Assembly (NCBI GenBank): GCA_023376005.1
Contig: CM042152.1
Span: 71,452,571-71,516,570, forward strand
Length of the DNA: 64,000 nucleotides
Direction of reading: 5' to 3'
Origin: Doryteuthis pealeii
Lineage: Eukaryota; Mollusca; Cephalopoda; Myopsida; Loliginidae
Shown here: positions 1 to 9,872 of the stretch, piece by piece
Numbering within the stretch: position 1 is the first letter of the stretch
Layout: each line of letters starts with the position of its first letter
Position numbers and translations under genes: made by a program
The notes under the pieces: model-generated
Told to the model about the DNA's origin: nothing
The model's input: only the letters and a program-made list of their open reading frames with translations
The model's database searches: none

Positions 1-90
1 GATTAAAAAAAAATTTTAATCATTTTAAAACAAATGATTGTATTGATTTTTATATCATTTAATTTTTTTTTCTTTCTTTTTTTTTCACAG

Positions 91-416
91 CCAATCAATA
101 TAATTGCCGATTCAATGCCACAGATGATAAAAGATGTTATGGCATTTTCTAATGAAATTAAAACAGATGAAATATGTTCCACTGAAGAGATGCCTGTTTC
201 AGATGAGGAAGATGAATTACTTAATTTAGATGACATGAGTGATGACTCTATTTACAGTCCATCTCAATCTCCAGTTGGTATGGATAGCATCTTTGACTAT
301 GATCCTGATGATCTTAATTACAAAACACCTGTACCCCCAGAAACTCCAGGAATAATAAGGCACCCAGAGTCTTCTATTAAATATTTAGTCAAAAAGACAA
401 CTCCATTCAAAAAGAG
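91..416 (+). CDS. Penultimate coding exon, CKAP2/CKAP2L-like gene (5' part outside window)
   Basis: The reading frame is open from a strong acceptor (long T tract ending TTTCACAG, 81-90) to a donor GTAAGA at 417. The exon starts in phase 0 and ends after two bases of an Arg codon. It encodes an acidic, Ser/Asp-rich stretch with EEDE and DDMSDDS, then proline-rich text, then IKYLVKKTTPFKKR. Vertebrate CKAP2 proteins have a comparable short segment (Ile-Lys-Tyr, then Thr-Pro and Lys residues) shortly before a TPVRRS motif, and here the next exon supplies TPVRRS. CKAP2 proteins bind microtubules and act at mitotic spindles; that role is family knowledge applied by similarity. Upstream exons lie before base 1. 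The exon-intron structure is well supported. The family name is a motif-level call made without a search. Confidence 0.62.
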
Positions 417-2023
417 GTAAGATTCCATTACATCAGTCTGACTTTCTGGCTTCCCCATTCTGTGATTTTTTTCCCTCAATTCTAGTTTTTAAATTTTGAA
501 GGTGATGACTGTAAAATTCAGCAGTTACTGTTTCTCTCTGGTTCAATAACACAGAACATGGCATATACCACCAAAAATAGCAATACCGTTTTTTTCCCAA
601 AAAGACACTCACCCTGCCGGCTGGGGTGTTAGAATACACCAACTGCACTTCTGCAGAGGGGTAAGACTTTCCCAATAGGGCCACCTGTTGGCGACTCGTG
701 ATGCTTAAAGATGGAACCCAGGTGACTGAGCAGTCCATGACATGGAACACTCCACTTAGACTAGACGAGCAGTGGGAGAGGCCCCTCCGATCAATTGGCT
801 ATATGATTGCCTCAACCCTATTGCCCTTATGACAAGCCCCAACCCGTTTTCTCATATGGATTCTAGAAGGTGGTGGCTGAGGGTCTTCATGTCCTGGGAA
901 TGACGTTAAACTCTATCTGATGGTGAGTTTACAGTTGTGGAGGTCTGGGGAATGTGGAACATCCCTTCATCACCATTGCTCCCTGGTCCACTCTGACCTG
1001 GAGTGGTAGCACCTGTTAGCATCCCATCTATAGGTTAGATAGAAAAACACTAATTTATAAAAGAAATTGAGTATTCGTTAAGAATACTTTGTCGGCATTA
1101 AATGACCCACTGGGGTTGATATGCCATAAAACAAACTAAACCAAAAAGACAGCATCTGTAGTAAATGTAGATTCTGTCTCGGATCTTCCAATGATTTTCA
1201 ATGCTTTGGATTATTTTAGGGAACTCACTTTTTATCTCCAGTGACAGTCTTCCACAATTTTTTTGTTTTGTTTTTTTTAATAATTTCCTGCCCTTTGAAT
1301 CTTTCCTAAACATTTTGTAAATATCAACTGATTGATACTAAGTTTGTTTCAGCCAATTTCAATGTTGATTAAGTAGGGGTCATCTTCTAAAAAGGCTTGC
1401 AAGTCTTCACTTTCAAATTTCATATGGTTTGTCTTCCACATCACATTCAACTTTCTTGAACTTTATAAACTACTAGCAGGACCTGTGAATATACCACAGT
1501 ATGATAATTTAATTATTACAACATTTTATATGTTTACTTAAGAGTTATTGCAAAATAGTTCAATATGTAAAAAGGGATAATAATCTTGATTTAACTCTTT
1601 TTTTTTTTCTTTCTTTCTTTCTTTCTTTCCATTAAATAATTATGTTCGATTGAAACAGATTAGCAGTATCGCTTGTGCGTGCTCACTCCCTCTCTCTATT
1701 TCTCCCTTACTCTCTTTCTTTCTTATATTTTTTCTGTGTAGCATGTCCCTTTTCTTCCCTTTCTTTCTTTATAATAAAAATGGAATGGTCCATTATTTAC
1801 CTGAAGTGATGACACACATAAGAAATAAGAATTTGGTGGATAAGCAACACCAGATATTCAGGGTTCACATTTTTTGCTTTTCATCTTGGATGGTCTCATT
1901 TTTAACCAGAGGGTGTTGCAAGATGATAATGGTCATACAAATAAGGAACACTAGATTAACATATATAATATATAGATTAACAACATTTACAACTTCCAAT
2001 CTCCATCTCCATAAGATTCATTA

Positions 2024-2057
<34 letters not shown>

Positions 2058-3460
2058 TCTGTTGCTGCCTTACTCAACTTGAAAAAGAACACCCTTGCAT
2101 GTTCTATGTATATTTTGTCTGCTGTCTTTTTTAAAAAAAATTTTTTAATACAAGATAAATGACTACATAAAACAGTTTCCAACCATGTATCCAGTCTCTA
2201 GTTTAGAAGGGGTAACTTTTGCACACATCTAATATAAACTTGTTACATATAGACATTACTATACACAAATTCTAAGTCTCTTATGGAAATTATAAAAATT
2301 AACTGACTTTAATGGACATCCTGTTGAAGAACAACTTAAGGCTAGATTATTCAAACTTGAACCAGCAGCATTTATAATAACATAGCTAAAGATCCAACAC
2401 TTCAGAAGAAGAATTTTAGGTGCAATATTTTTAGACAGAGGGTAGGTAAAATTCTATTTGCCAGTTTTTTTTTTGTTTTTTTTTTTTTTTTTTAATTTTT
2501 AAGCAGCTGCCATTTTAAAGTTGTAGAGCCTCTTGTAATTTTTAATATTTAAGTGTAAAACTTCTGATACCTTTTTTTTTTTGTTTTGTCTTTTTAATTA
2601 GATGATAGTTACATCTTTGCAATGTTCCATTTATTAGACACTGTAATAATATTTTTTATTCATTTGCTATCAGAGCTGTGGAGTCAGTCAGATGGAAATT
2701 TCACTTGTCGGAATCAGTAAAATTGATTTGACTCTGACTCCTTTCAAATGAATATTTTTTAAGTCTTCCTAGAAAGAGAGAGTACCTTACAACCTAAAAC
2801 ATTCATAATAATACCTCACTAAATCATATGCTGTTAAAATCTGAATACACACCGAGTGAAATACCTTTTTAACATAATTTTAAATCAATTTTTAAATAAT
2901 TGCCACAGTCCATAAAATCTGCTTTAATGTATCGGCTAAAGATTAACCAACAAAAATGTTCATCACTCAAAGGTACTAATGGAGAAACAAACATGATGTC
3001 TACTATTTAAATGTAAAAACTACAGAGACTGCCACTATTGAAATCAAGATGTTTTTAAAATAATTTTTCAATGTTCCTTTTTAGAAAAGTTAAAGTAAAA
3101 ATGCCTTGATTTAATATTGGTTGTCTTAGGGTTTAAATGGGGAATCTTTTTCATGTCATTTTCTGATCATGTCTTTGTGGGATATACATTTTGTGGGTAT
3201 CCTCTTCAGTTGATAATTTAAAGTAAATATTATGATCAATGATGATAATTAATATTTAAAGAAGTCTGAATCAGTGTTAAAGAGTTTTTTTTACCAAATT
3301 TTGCAGACAAAAATATTACGGACAACGATAATTAATGATCAAAGTAGTCGGGGTCAAAGTTCTTTCTTTTTTTTTTTCTTTTTTTTTTTTTTACCACTCT
3401 GCCACCCGGTTTGTTATTATTTATTGTTGATATGTTGTTTTTTTATTTTATTTTTTCTAG
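417..3460 (+). other. Intron of the CKAP2-like gene
   Basis: GT-AG intron of 3,044 bp in phase 2. It begins GTAAGA and ends in a polypyrimidine tract followed by TTTTTTCTAG at 3451-3460. It holds an R1 repeat copy (about 600-1140), a TTTC-rich tract near 1600-1630, long T runs near 2028-2055 and 2466-2492, and otherwise AT-rich sequence in which I see no further coding. Short open frames here are unsupported. Confidence 0.65.
600..1140 (-). repeat. Interspersed repeat R1, longest copy
   Basis: Read on the minus strand, the copy starts with a segment containing GGCATATCAACCCC and TTTAATGCCGACAAAG (1080-1130). It continues through an ACAGGTGCTACCACTCC block (955-1015) and a GGAGTGTTCCATGTCATGG block (about 735-755), and ends with GCAGAAGTGCAGTTGG and CACCCCAGC near 620-660. 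The same blocks recur in the same order or as fragments at 6760-7145, 21885-22200, 22435-22500, 40390-40570 and 58372-58590. No coding capacity or terminal structure was recognised. It could be a SINE or a non-autonomous DNA element. Confidence 0.7.
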
Positions 3461-3635
3461 GAGTGAGACTCATGATGATTCTGCTGTCATTGTCACACCA
3501 GTGCGTCGATCAAATCGTAAAAGCATGGGAAAAAAATCACCTGGTGAAATTATAATTAACTCTTTGGATGAACTTTCCCTTTCTGACAAAAAGAAACTTC
3601 TGTTGAAATCCAATGCTGCTTTGAAGAATAATTAA
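3461..3635 (+). CDS. Terminal coding exon, CKAP2/CKAP2L-like gene
   Basis: Begins right after the acceptor TTTTTTCTAG. Its first base completes the split Arg codon left by the 91-416 exon, and the joined frame stays open to TAA at 3633-3635. The two exons together give 166 residues. This exon contains TPVRRSNRK followed about 20 residues later by SLDELSLSDKK and a terminal NAALKNN. A TPVRRS motif, then a Ser-Leu-Asp-Glu-Leu-like segment and an Asn-x-Ala-Leu ending is the pattern I know from CKAP2-type C-termini, so the two exons support each other. The final residues are Lys-rich, which fits a microtubule-binding tail. The coordinates are more certain than the family name. Confidence 0.65.
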
Positions 3636-4200
3636 TTTCAAAATTTCATTTTTTTTTTTTTTTTTTTTACTTGGAACTTTCTGCTGGAAATCTTTTTATC
3701 TATAACTTTTGAACTTGAAAATCTTACAAGAACTTATAAATGAAGCTATTACCTCTATAAAAACTACTGAACTTCTGACTGCCAAAAACAATTTATTTTT
3801 TCCCCAACTTAGGATTCATTAAACTTCAAAATTAAAATTGTTGGCTTTAAAATTCATTTATTTAAGCCATCATAATGCTTTTATTTGATGTAAATGAAAA
3901 TATTCTATTTAATATTTCTCAGCAGATAGGGGTTTAAAAAGCAGTGTGCAACAGCATAATGTTTCCTTCAAGATATTGATGCATTTTACGAATTTTAACA
4001 AGTGTTATATCTTTACGTACAGTTTTTAATCAAGTATCCATCTAATTATTTGTTTGCACAAAATTTAAAATGTACTTTTACTTTAGGAAATATTTATACT
4101 GCATTGCACATTCTGTTAAAAAAAAAAAACACTCCTTTTATCTCAACATACCACATTTGTGAAGTTGTTCTAAAAGAAATAATAAAAAAATATATATTCT
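3636..4200 (+). other. 3' UTR of the CKAP2-like gene
   Basis: AT-rich, non-coding sequence between the stop codon and the first good poly(A) signal. A long T run at about 3650-3670 follows the stop. Small open frames here, such as one starting at 4002, have no recognisable content. Confidence 0.5.
4181..4186 (+). terminator. Candidate poly(A) signal
   Basis: AATAAA about 545 bases after the stop codon, followed within 25-35 bases by TGTCTTCTTTTTTT, a plausible U-rich downstream element. Cleavage would fall near 4200-4210. Other A-rich hexamers exist upstream, so an alternative site is possible. Confidence 0.45.
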
Positions 4201-4305
4201 GCTAAATGTCTTCTTTTTTTAATTATTCAAAATTTTTAATTATTTATTTATTTTTTTATATAAATTTAAAAAAATTTTTTTTCTTTCCAAAACTACAAAT
4301 GTTTG

Positions 4306-4360
4306 AATAACTTTATTTTTATGGTCTGATATCATACCAGACCATAAAAATAAAGTTATT
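4306..4360. repeat. Perfect 23-bp inverted repeat (hairpin)
   Basis: 4306-4328 and 4338-4360 are exact reverse complements around a 9-base spacer. The inner arms read TTATGGTCTG and CAGACCATAA. It lies just downstream of the CKAP2-like poly(A) site and abuts repeat R2. It is either a foldback element or an insertion scar. Confidence 0.85.
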
Positions 4361-4374
4361 TTATGTTTATACAT

Positions 4375-4628
4375 ACAAAAAAAAATACAAAGTACCGAAT
4401 GAAAATGCAAAACCAGGTGTTGAAAATTAACAAGTTATTATTTAATGCAGAGAAATGCTTCTACCCTAAAACAGTGACTTCAGAGATCAACGTGTGTGCA
4501 ACCAACTATCTTGTGTACCGATCCATGTGTCATGGCTTTCCGTTCCTTGCTCCCACAATGCACTTGTCACAGGAGGCAACTATTCCCTACTGTTCAAGGG
4601 GAGTAACTCTAGAACTTCGTTAGGACTG
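4375..4628 (+). repeat. Interspersed repeat R2, copy 1
   Basis: Shares an extended alignment with the reverse complement of 16327-16590. Both carry GAATGAAAATG, TTCTACC and a conserved end AAGGGGAGTAACTCTAGA. Each copy carries a short open frame, but the two encoded proteins differ too much to suggest selection. I treat it as a non-coding dispersed repeat. Confidence 0.6.
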
Positions 4629-4731
4629 ATCTAACATTTTATCTTAGTTTTTAATGTATTTCAAAACCAATAGAAAAATGAGGTTGAAAGTTTTCATTGG
4701 TACAATAAAAGGTGTATATAATTGTTATATT

Positions 4732-4985
4732 CTGTTTAGCTCAGTAGGTAGAGCGTCTGCCTCGGAACCACAAGGTTCCTGGTTTGATACCGGCCCTCGC
4801 CAACTTTGTGAATGAGTAGCTCAGGGATCTGTGTGGTAAAGTGAAGAGCTGATGGTAGGTGTGACACTCCATCTCAGACGCCAAAACAATCTCCTTGGTC
4901 TCATGCTAGTGAAAAGGAGATAGACTCCCTTTCTGTCTGGCTGATACCGACAATAGGCCATCCCGACTACTTACTTATTCCATAT
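4732..4985 (+). repeat. tRNA-derived SINE (S1), longest copy
   Basis: The head contains an A box, TAGCTCAGTAGGTAGAGC, and a B box, GGTTTGATACC, spaced as in a tRNA gene (4738-4790). A non-tRNA body follows with GTGTGGTAAAGTG, TGGTCTCATGCTAGTGAAAAGG and GCTGATACCGACAATAGGCC. Related copies are at 23637-23880 (-), 42990-43110 (+, 5' truncated), 44555-44672 (-, partial) and 49668-49885 (+). The internal RNA polymerase III promoter is the usual transcription signal for such elements. Confidence 0.8.
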
Positions 4986-4999
4986 GAGGGTAGTTCCCA

Positions 5000-5430
5000 C
5001 TTTATCACCAAAGTGAAGCAGCGATGAGCCTGTTCAATACTTAATTGGGTGACCACTTAAGCAACAACAGGGACTGTAAGCAACTTGAGTCCTTTGTTTA
5101 TTAGAATGAGGTGATTCAGCATTAGATGACCCGAAAGAGGGTTTGGTATGCTGAAAAACAAAACAACCCATCTATGTAAGTTCCCATCTTCTATTAGCTA
5201 AAACAAAACATTATATATTTTCATTATGTTAACCTATCCTTCTTGAAAACATCAGATCACCAAGGTAAATTAGCAATGAACCAGTTCAGTACTTAATTGA
5301 ATGACCACTTAAGCCACCACAGGTACTGTAAGCAACATTTGTTTATCAAAATGACTTGATTCGGCATTAAATGACCCCAAAAGAGTTGATATGCTGTATA
5401 AATAAAACCAATCAACCAACCACATAAGGG
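5000..5430 (+). repeat. Two direct copies of an R1-related segment
   Basis: 5000-5175 and 5255-5430 align along most of their length. They share TACTTAATTG.ATGACCACTTAAGC, ACTGTAAGCAAC, TTCGGCATTA/TTCAGCATTA and ATGCTG. The GGCATTAAATGACCC...TTGATATGC text also matches the R1 copy at 1094-1125, so these look like diverged heads of the same family lying head to tail. Confidence 0.6.
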
Positions 5431-5646
5431 TGCAATGTTGTGTTTCTGTACCTTTTTTTTTATATTGGATAAATGTGTCACTAATGCTTTGCTGCACTAC
5501 CAAAAACATTTTCTGGGTTGAATTGCTGCAATTGATATACCTATTTTTTTTATGACTCATTTGATCGTAGATAGATTTATTAATACAAAATCATATAAAA
5601 AAAAAACAAATTCATAAACAAAATATGGTAAGCATATAATTTAACT

Positions 5647-5992
5647 ACTGTATTTGACAGCATATAAGACACACCCCATTTCAACAGGTCAGATTCAGGA
5701 AAAAAAAGATTTTAGTGTATTTAAGCATATATTGTTGAAAACGTTCCAGCTGTGCATTACACAAGCAGAAACATAACTGTATAAAAGCAATACCAGCAAT
5801 AAAATAAGGATGCATGGAGTTTAGGGTAGGTAAAAGTACTGAGCTTAAGCTGGGTTACTGAGCATCATAGAGAAGATTAGCTTAGGCCTACGGGAGGTCT
5901 CAAACTTCACCTACGATGTATAAGATGCAGGGCAATTTTTTTGAGCCAAATTTTTTGGGGAAAAGTGTGTCCTATATGCCGTCAAATACAGT
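5647..5992. mobile_element. MITE-like element with about 30-bp terminal inverted repeats
   Basis: The left end reads ACTGTATTTGACAGCATATA. The right end (5963-5992) is nearly its reverse complement, with ATATGCCGTCAAATACAGT. The similarity extends inward through AAGACACAC against GTGTGTCCT. The 346-bp length, lack of coding and matched ends are typical of a non-autonomous DNA transposon. I could not define a convincing target-site duplication. Confidence 0.75.
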
Positions 5993-6019
5993 CATATACT
6001 GTTTTGTTAAATCGTTTTC

Positions 6020-6335
6020 CATTTCATGGTCAACTGGGCTTCCTTCTATTGCAACACAGACCTGTAACCTTTTTGAAACATTTTGACATACCTTAAGACA
6101 CAGGCCTACTGGAATTGCCTCAAATTCTTAGATGATGGCTTATTTAAGATGTTCTAAATTGTTGATTTTGTGACAATATTCACAGTCTTTTAAATAACCC
6201 CACAAAAAAAAAATTTGGAGAGCAGACTGGCCATTCCACAGGTCCCTACCTTCTAATTTAATGGCAAGGGGAAAATTTCATTTAGCCAATTATGGACACT
6301 GCATAATGTGGAGGGGCACCATCCTATTGGATTAT
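6020..6335 (-). pseudogene. Decayed mariner/IS630-type transposase fragment
   Basis: Read on the minus strand, frames broken by stops give short segments in the order expected near the end of a mariner/Tc1-superfamily transposase: DGAPPHYAV, then GPVEWP, then a Ser-Pro-Asn where the catalytic Ser-Pro-Asp is usual, then FFFCGV. These correspond to the conserved QQDGAPxH, RGPxEWPPxSPDL and FFLWGxLK blocks of the family. Stops and frame changes show the copy is dead. No terminal repeats or TA duplications were located. It lies between two MITE-like elements. Superfamily assignment is by motif only. Confidence 0.55.
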
Positions 6336-6344
6336 TTATACATA

Positions 6345-6640
6345 TAACATGTACTGGAATCCACCACTTAAACTTATAGACTCTGTGTGGGCACCTGGAC
6401 TAAAGCCAGCTAATCGACAGCTTGAATACGTGGTTAGTTAACTATTTAATCGCCAATCTTGAAAGATGTTCATTTGCACGTATTCGACATTGACCAACGG
6501 ATCTGCAACCAAGGAGTTTGCTCAACCAAAGAATTCTACCTAATACTAAGGGACACCGAGGAACAACCAAAGGATTCTTCACTAAAGATCAGCCTCTGCT
6601 TAACACAAGGGGTATACACTGTAAAGTGCTCTCACTTGAA
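6345..6640 (-). repeat. Copy of the MITE-like family found at 40943-41335
   Basis: The segment GAATCCACCACTTAAACTTATAGACTC (start 6358) and a stretch with CATTTGCACGTATTCGACATTGA, CTAAGGGACACC.AGGAACAACC and CTGCTTAACACAAGGG match the element at 40943-41335 in reverse orientation. The ends are more decayed here. A 116-residue open frame across it is a chance frame. Confidence 0.6.
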
Positions 6641-6759
6641 GCCTAAAAATGGCCACAAAAATCGTAAACACCATAATTCTTCAAAGTCTTCTCATTTCTG
6701 TAACTTCTGGATAACTTGGTTTTGTAAAATAGTCATATCTAGAAATATGACTAGAAGGC

Positions 6760-7145
6760 AGGGCTCGACATTAACGCTGTCCCGTCGTCCCGGGGATGAT
6801 AAAAATTAAATCCGGGACGATCAATACGTCATCCGGGACACTAAAGACCCCCAGCCACCGCCTTCTACCACATAAATGATAAAAAGGGGTGGAGGTTTGC
6901 CATAAGGGCAATAGAGTTGGGACAATTATATTGGTGCTAGGGCTTGACGTGACCAGCTGATTGATTGGAGGAGCCTCTCCGACCACCCAACTAGCCTAAG
7001 TAAGGGCCAAAGTGGAGTGTTGCATGTCATGGACTGCTCAGCCAACAGGGTTCTGGCCTTAAGCATCACAGGTCGCCACCCAAGGCAAACAGGTAGATTT
7101 TACCCCTCTGCAAAGGTGCAGTCAGTGTATTCTTCTGTCCCAGAA
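6760..7145 (+). repeat. Interspersed repeat R1, copy with CCGGGACG hairpin
   Basis: Contains the family blocks CCACCGCCTTCTA, GGCAATAG.GTTG, GGCTTGACGTGACCAGC, GTGGAGTGTTGCATGTCATGG, TTAAGCATCAC and TTACCCCTCTGCA in order. At 6785-6818 an extra palindrome, CGTCCCGG...CCGGGACG, flanks an AT core. Confidence 0.65.
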
Positions 7146-7149
7146 TGTT

Positions 7150-7440
7150 ATATTGTAATAATTGACTCATCTTTTTTTCCCTACTGAATATTCTGTGTTA
7201 TAAGAACACAGATGTTAGCTATGAGTTAACACCTTGCGAATTCTTATAGCATTTCAGTTTATTTCAATGGGGAAAATTGATTTGATATCTGAGGAAATTG
7301 AGTTTCGAGCATAACGAATTAAAATAGTAAGTCAAGGTACCACTGTACTGGGAAATCGAAATGGCTGTTCAGTTTTAGAATAAAGAACAAAAGAAACAAT
7401 AAGGTCATTAAATCATAAATTATGTCTGGTTGAATCTAAT
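7150..7440. other. Intergenic, nothing recognised
   Basis: AT-rich sequence without a convincing open frame or repeat structure. Confidence 0.4.
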
Positions 7441-8640
7441 TTCCACCTAACAGAGTACAACTCTAACAGAAATGCTAAATCCACTAAACCGGTAATAAAG
7501 GGACTTTTGTGTTGGCATCTGCAAGGAAAGACTCAGTCAATGCCACCATAGGAGGTGTAGGAATGCTTCTAAGTCCCCGTGCTTTAAAATCGCTAAACAG
7601 CATAGAGAAAATCAAACCAAGAATCATATGAACCACATTTAATGGCAACCCCTACATGACAATCGTCACGTGCAACAGCCCCACAAATATCAGTGATGAA
7701 GCTTACATCACCACATTTTACAATGAGTTATTTTCCCTAGTCAGATATTCCTAAACACAAGGCCCTGGTCATTAAAAGAGACATTAATGCTCAGATAGGC
7801 AAAAATGAAAACAGCAATCCAAACAGAAATGGTGAAATCCTAGCTGAGTTCTTTCTTGAGAACAGGCTTGTATGCTTAAACACCAAATTCTAAAAACGGA
7901 AGGGTAAACTGTGAACCAACACCGACCCAAATAACACAAATGCAAAGCTAGCCTACATCCTAATAAATAAGTGGATAAACAGCCTTATTAACTGTGAGGC
8001 ACACTTCTCTTGAAAGAGTATCCACAAATCACGAATCACAAACGGTAAATGAAATTGTAGGAAAAGCACCTCAAGATCAGCCAACCAAAAAGATAAACTT
8101 CTGACGTGGAAAGACCACTTCAAGAAACTGCTGGGAAACTCCCCTAAAATCATAGAAAATAATATCAAAAATCCCTGATAGCCAAGTAGACCTCAAGACA
8201 GGAGACTTCACAATGGACAAACTCAACCAAACAATAAAAAGTAGAAAAATCGTTTGTCTCGATGAAGTACTCCTTGATGTATGAAAGACAAGGAAAGTTG
8301 ACGACACATTTCTTAGATTATGTAATGCAGAGTATGAACAAAATACAATAGAGGAATAGACGAAAGGTTGCATCCCCCTATTCCCCAAGAAAGGCGACCT
8401 CGGAATCACTAAGAACTACAGAGGTACAACCCTTACTGCCATTAAAGATTTATAATACCCTTCTTAATTGCATCCAATCTGAACTGAAGAAAATCCTTAG
8501 GAAAAACCAAAATGGGTTTCATAGACATCGATCCACAACTTTTCAGATTCTGACTATCCGTCGAATCGAAGAAGGAGTTTGAGCAAAAAATCTCGAGGCT
8601 TGGTTTGATGCATGGAGTTCTCCTTGAATTCATCTCTGCA
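7440..8640 (+). pseudogene. LINE-A fragment: AP endonuclease and N-terminal reverse transcriptase, broken
   Basis: Translated on the plus strand with frame changes. The 7500-8060 part gives GGVGMLLSPRALKSLNSIEK, INAQIGKNE, NRNGEILAEF and LENRLVCLNTKF. This is the C-terminal half of an AP-type endonuclease of a non-LTR retrotransposon. The 8380-8580 part gives a YRGTTLT-like segment and NGFHRHRSTTFQILTI, the start of the reverse transcriptase. Many stops make it non-functional. It ends at about 8600-8640, directly against a minus-strand Ty3 remnant, and the catalytic RT blocks are absent. The 45644-46503 segment carries the next part of the same family. Confidence 0.75.
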
Positions 8641-9872
8641 GTGATGTACGTATTATGATCTTGGACTCCTATTTCCTCTTTGAAGTTCCAAAACGGTAGA
8701 AGGCAGTTTAGGCAGCTAGAGTGATCATCTGACCAGCCGGTCATTACTATATGTGTGATTTCTTTTAGAACTCTATCTTTTAAGGTTTCCACTCTGGAGT
8801 TTTCTATCCTGGTTGGTGAAAAATTAAGTTATGTGCTTATATTGTACACCTTTAGATATATTCCTTCAATATGCTCGCTGCGTATTGATGATCCACCTGA
8901 TAAGCGATTGGAACTGCTTTTCCTGGGGTGTATTTTACTGAGATCGTATCCTTCATTCTTCCTAGTTTTGGAGGCGCTCGTGCTATGTTCTTTAGTGCTA
9001 TGGACTCTAAAGGCTTGCGATCTGTTTGGATTGTTACTTTGTGGGCCCATGCATAATGATGAAATCTTTCCAAGCCAAAAACAATGGCCAATATCTCTTT
9101 TTCTATGTTTGAATGTCGAGTTTCTGGATCTGACAATGTCTTGATTGCGAATGCAACTGGCATCTCAATTTGAAGAAGAGTTGCACTGACACTTGACGTC
9201 TATTTGTATAACAATTGGTTCTTTCGGATCGAAGTATCCGAGTATTGTGACTCTCCGAATTTATTCCCTAACTTCCTCAAATGCCGTCTGCTGCTGAGAT
9301 GACCATGTGAATTCATTTTTATATAAGTCACAGAGAAGTTTGGTCAAATTTTCACCACGCCTCACACATAGTGAAAATTTGTTCAAGTAGTTGACCAGTC
9401 CCAGAAAATTTGTGAGTTTATTTATACCTCAGGGGGTTCGTTTTCACAATTACCTCTACTTTTTGGGGGAGAGGGGGATCTGGTTTGATACCATCCTTTG
9501 ATATGATGTAACCGAAAAAGGGTATCTCCGAAGTTTTACTACCAACTTCTCAGGGCAGAATCTAAAATTTCTTACTTGGTCATGATTACTGCCATCTTCT
9601 TTGAATCCATATACAATCATTTCGTCACATATGTCTCCAAAGTTCTCTTCCATAGCATGCTGAAATTCGTCCAGGGCAAATTTTATCCCCATAAAGTGAA
9701 ACCTTTTAAACATGTACCTTCCAAATAGAGTTATGAAGGTTGTTAGTTTCCTGGACTGTTTATCCAGGTTCAAATGCCAGTATACTGACTTAATATCGAC
9801 AATTATGAACCATCTTATACCATTGTTACGTCCGCACACTCGTTGGGATCGACCAGCGCGCGCACGCAACAA
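8600..9872 (-). pseudogene. Ty3/gypsy remnant: RT C-half, RNase H and pre-integrase region
   Basis: Minus-strand reading. 9456-9872 encodes an RT core with IRWFIIVDIKSVYWHLNLD and FHFMGIKFAL. The catalytic Asp-Asp position reads CDEMIVYG, so the second Asp has become Glu. 8852-9163 encodes RNase H with RHSNIEKEILAIVFG and TQTDRKPLESI-type motifs (here IQTDRKPLE). 8600-8850 gives MTGWSD, LLPFWNF and EEIGVQD, the spacer normally found before the integrase zinc finger. The integrase and 3' LTR are missing; a LINE-A fragment abuts here. This is a dead copy. It joins the protease and gag text at 10988-12237 once the 1.16-kb insertion is removed. Confidence 0.8.

Noticed and set aside
1650..2024. 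124-codon plus-strand frame in the CKAP2-like intron
   Set aside because: Built from TTTC and CTCT tracts, with hydrophobic low-complexity content and no family resemblance.
4732..4800. Functional tRNA gene
   Set aside because: A and B boxes are present, but the acceptor stem does not close and a SINE body follows; the same head occurs in other copies.
6459..6809. 116-codon plus-strand frame
   Set aside because: Runs across a MITE-like repeat and into R1; the matching copy at 41.0-41.3 kb does not keep the frame.
8755..9144. 129-codon plus-strand frame
   Set aside because: Shadow of the minus-strand Ty3 RNase H region.
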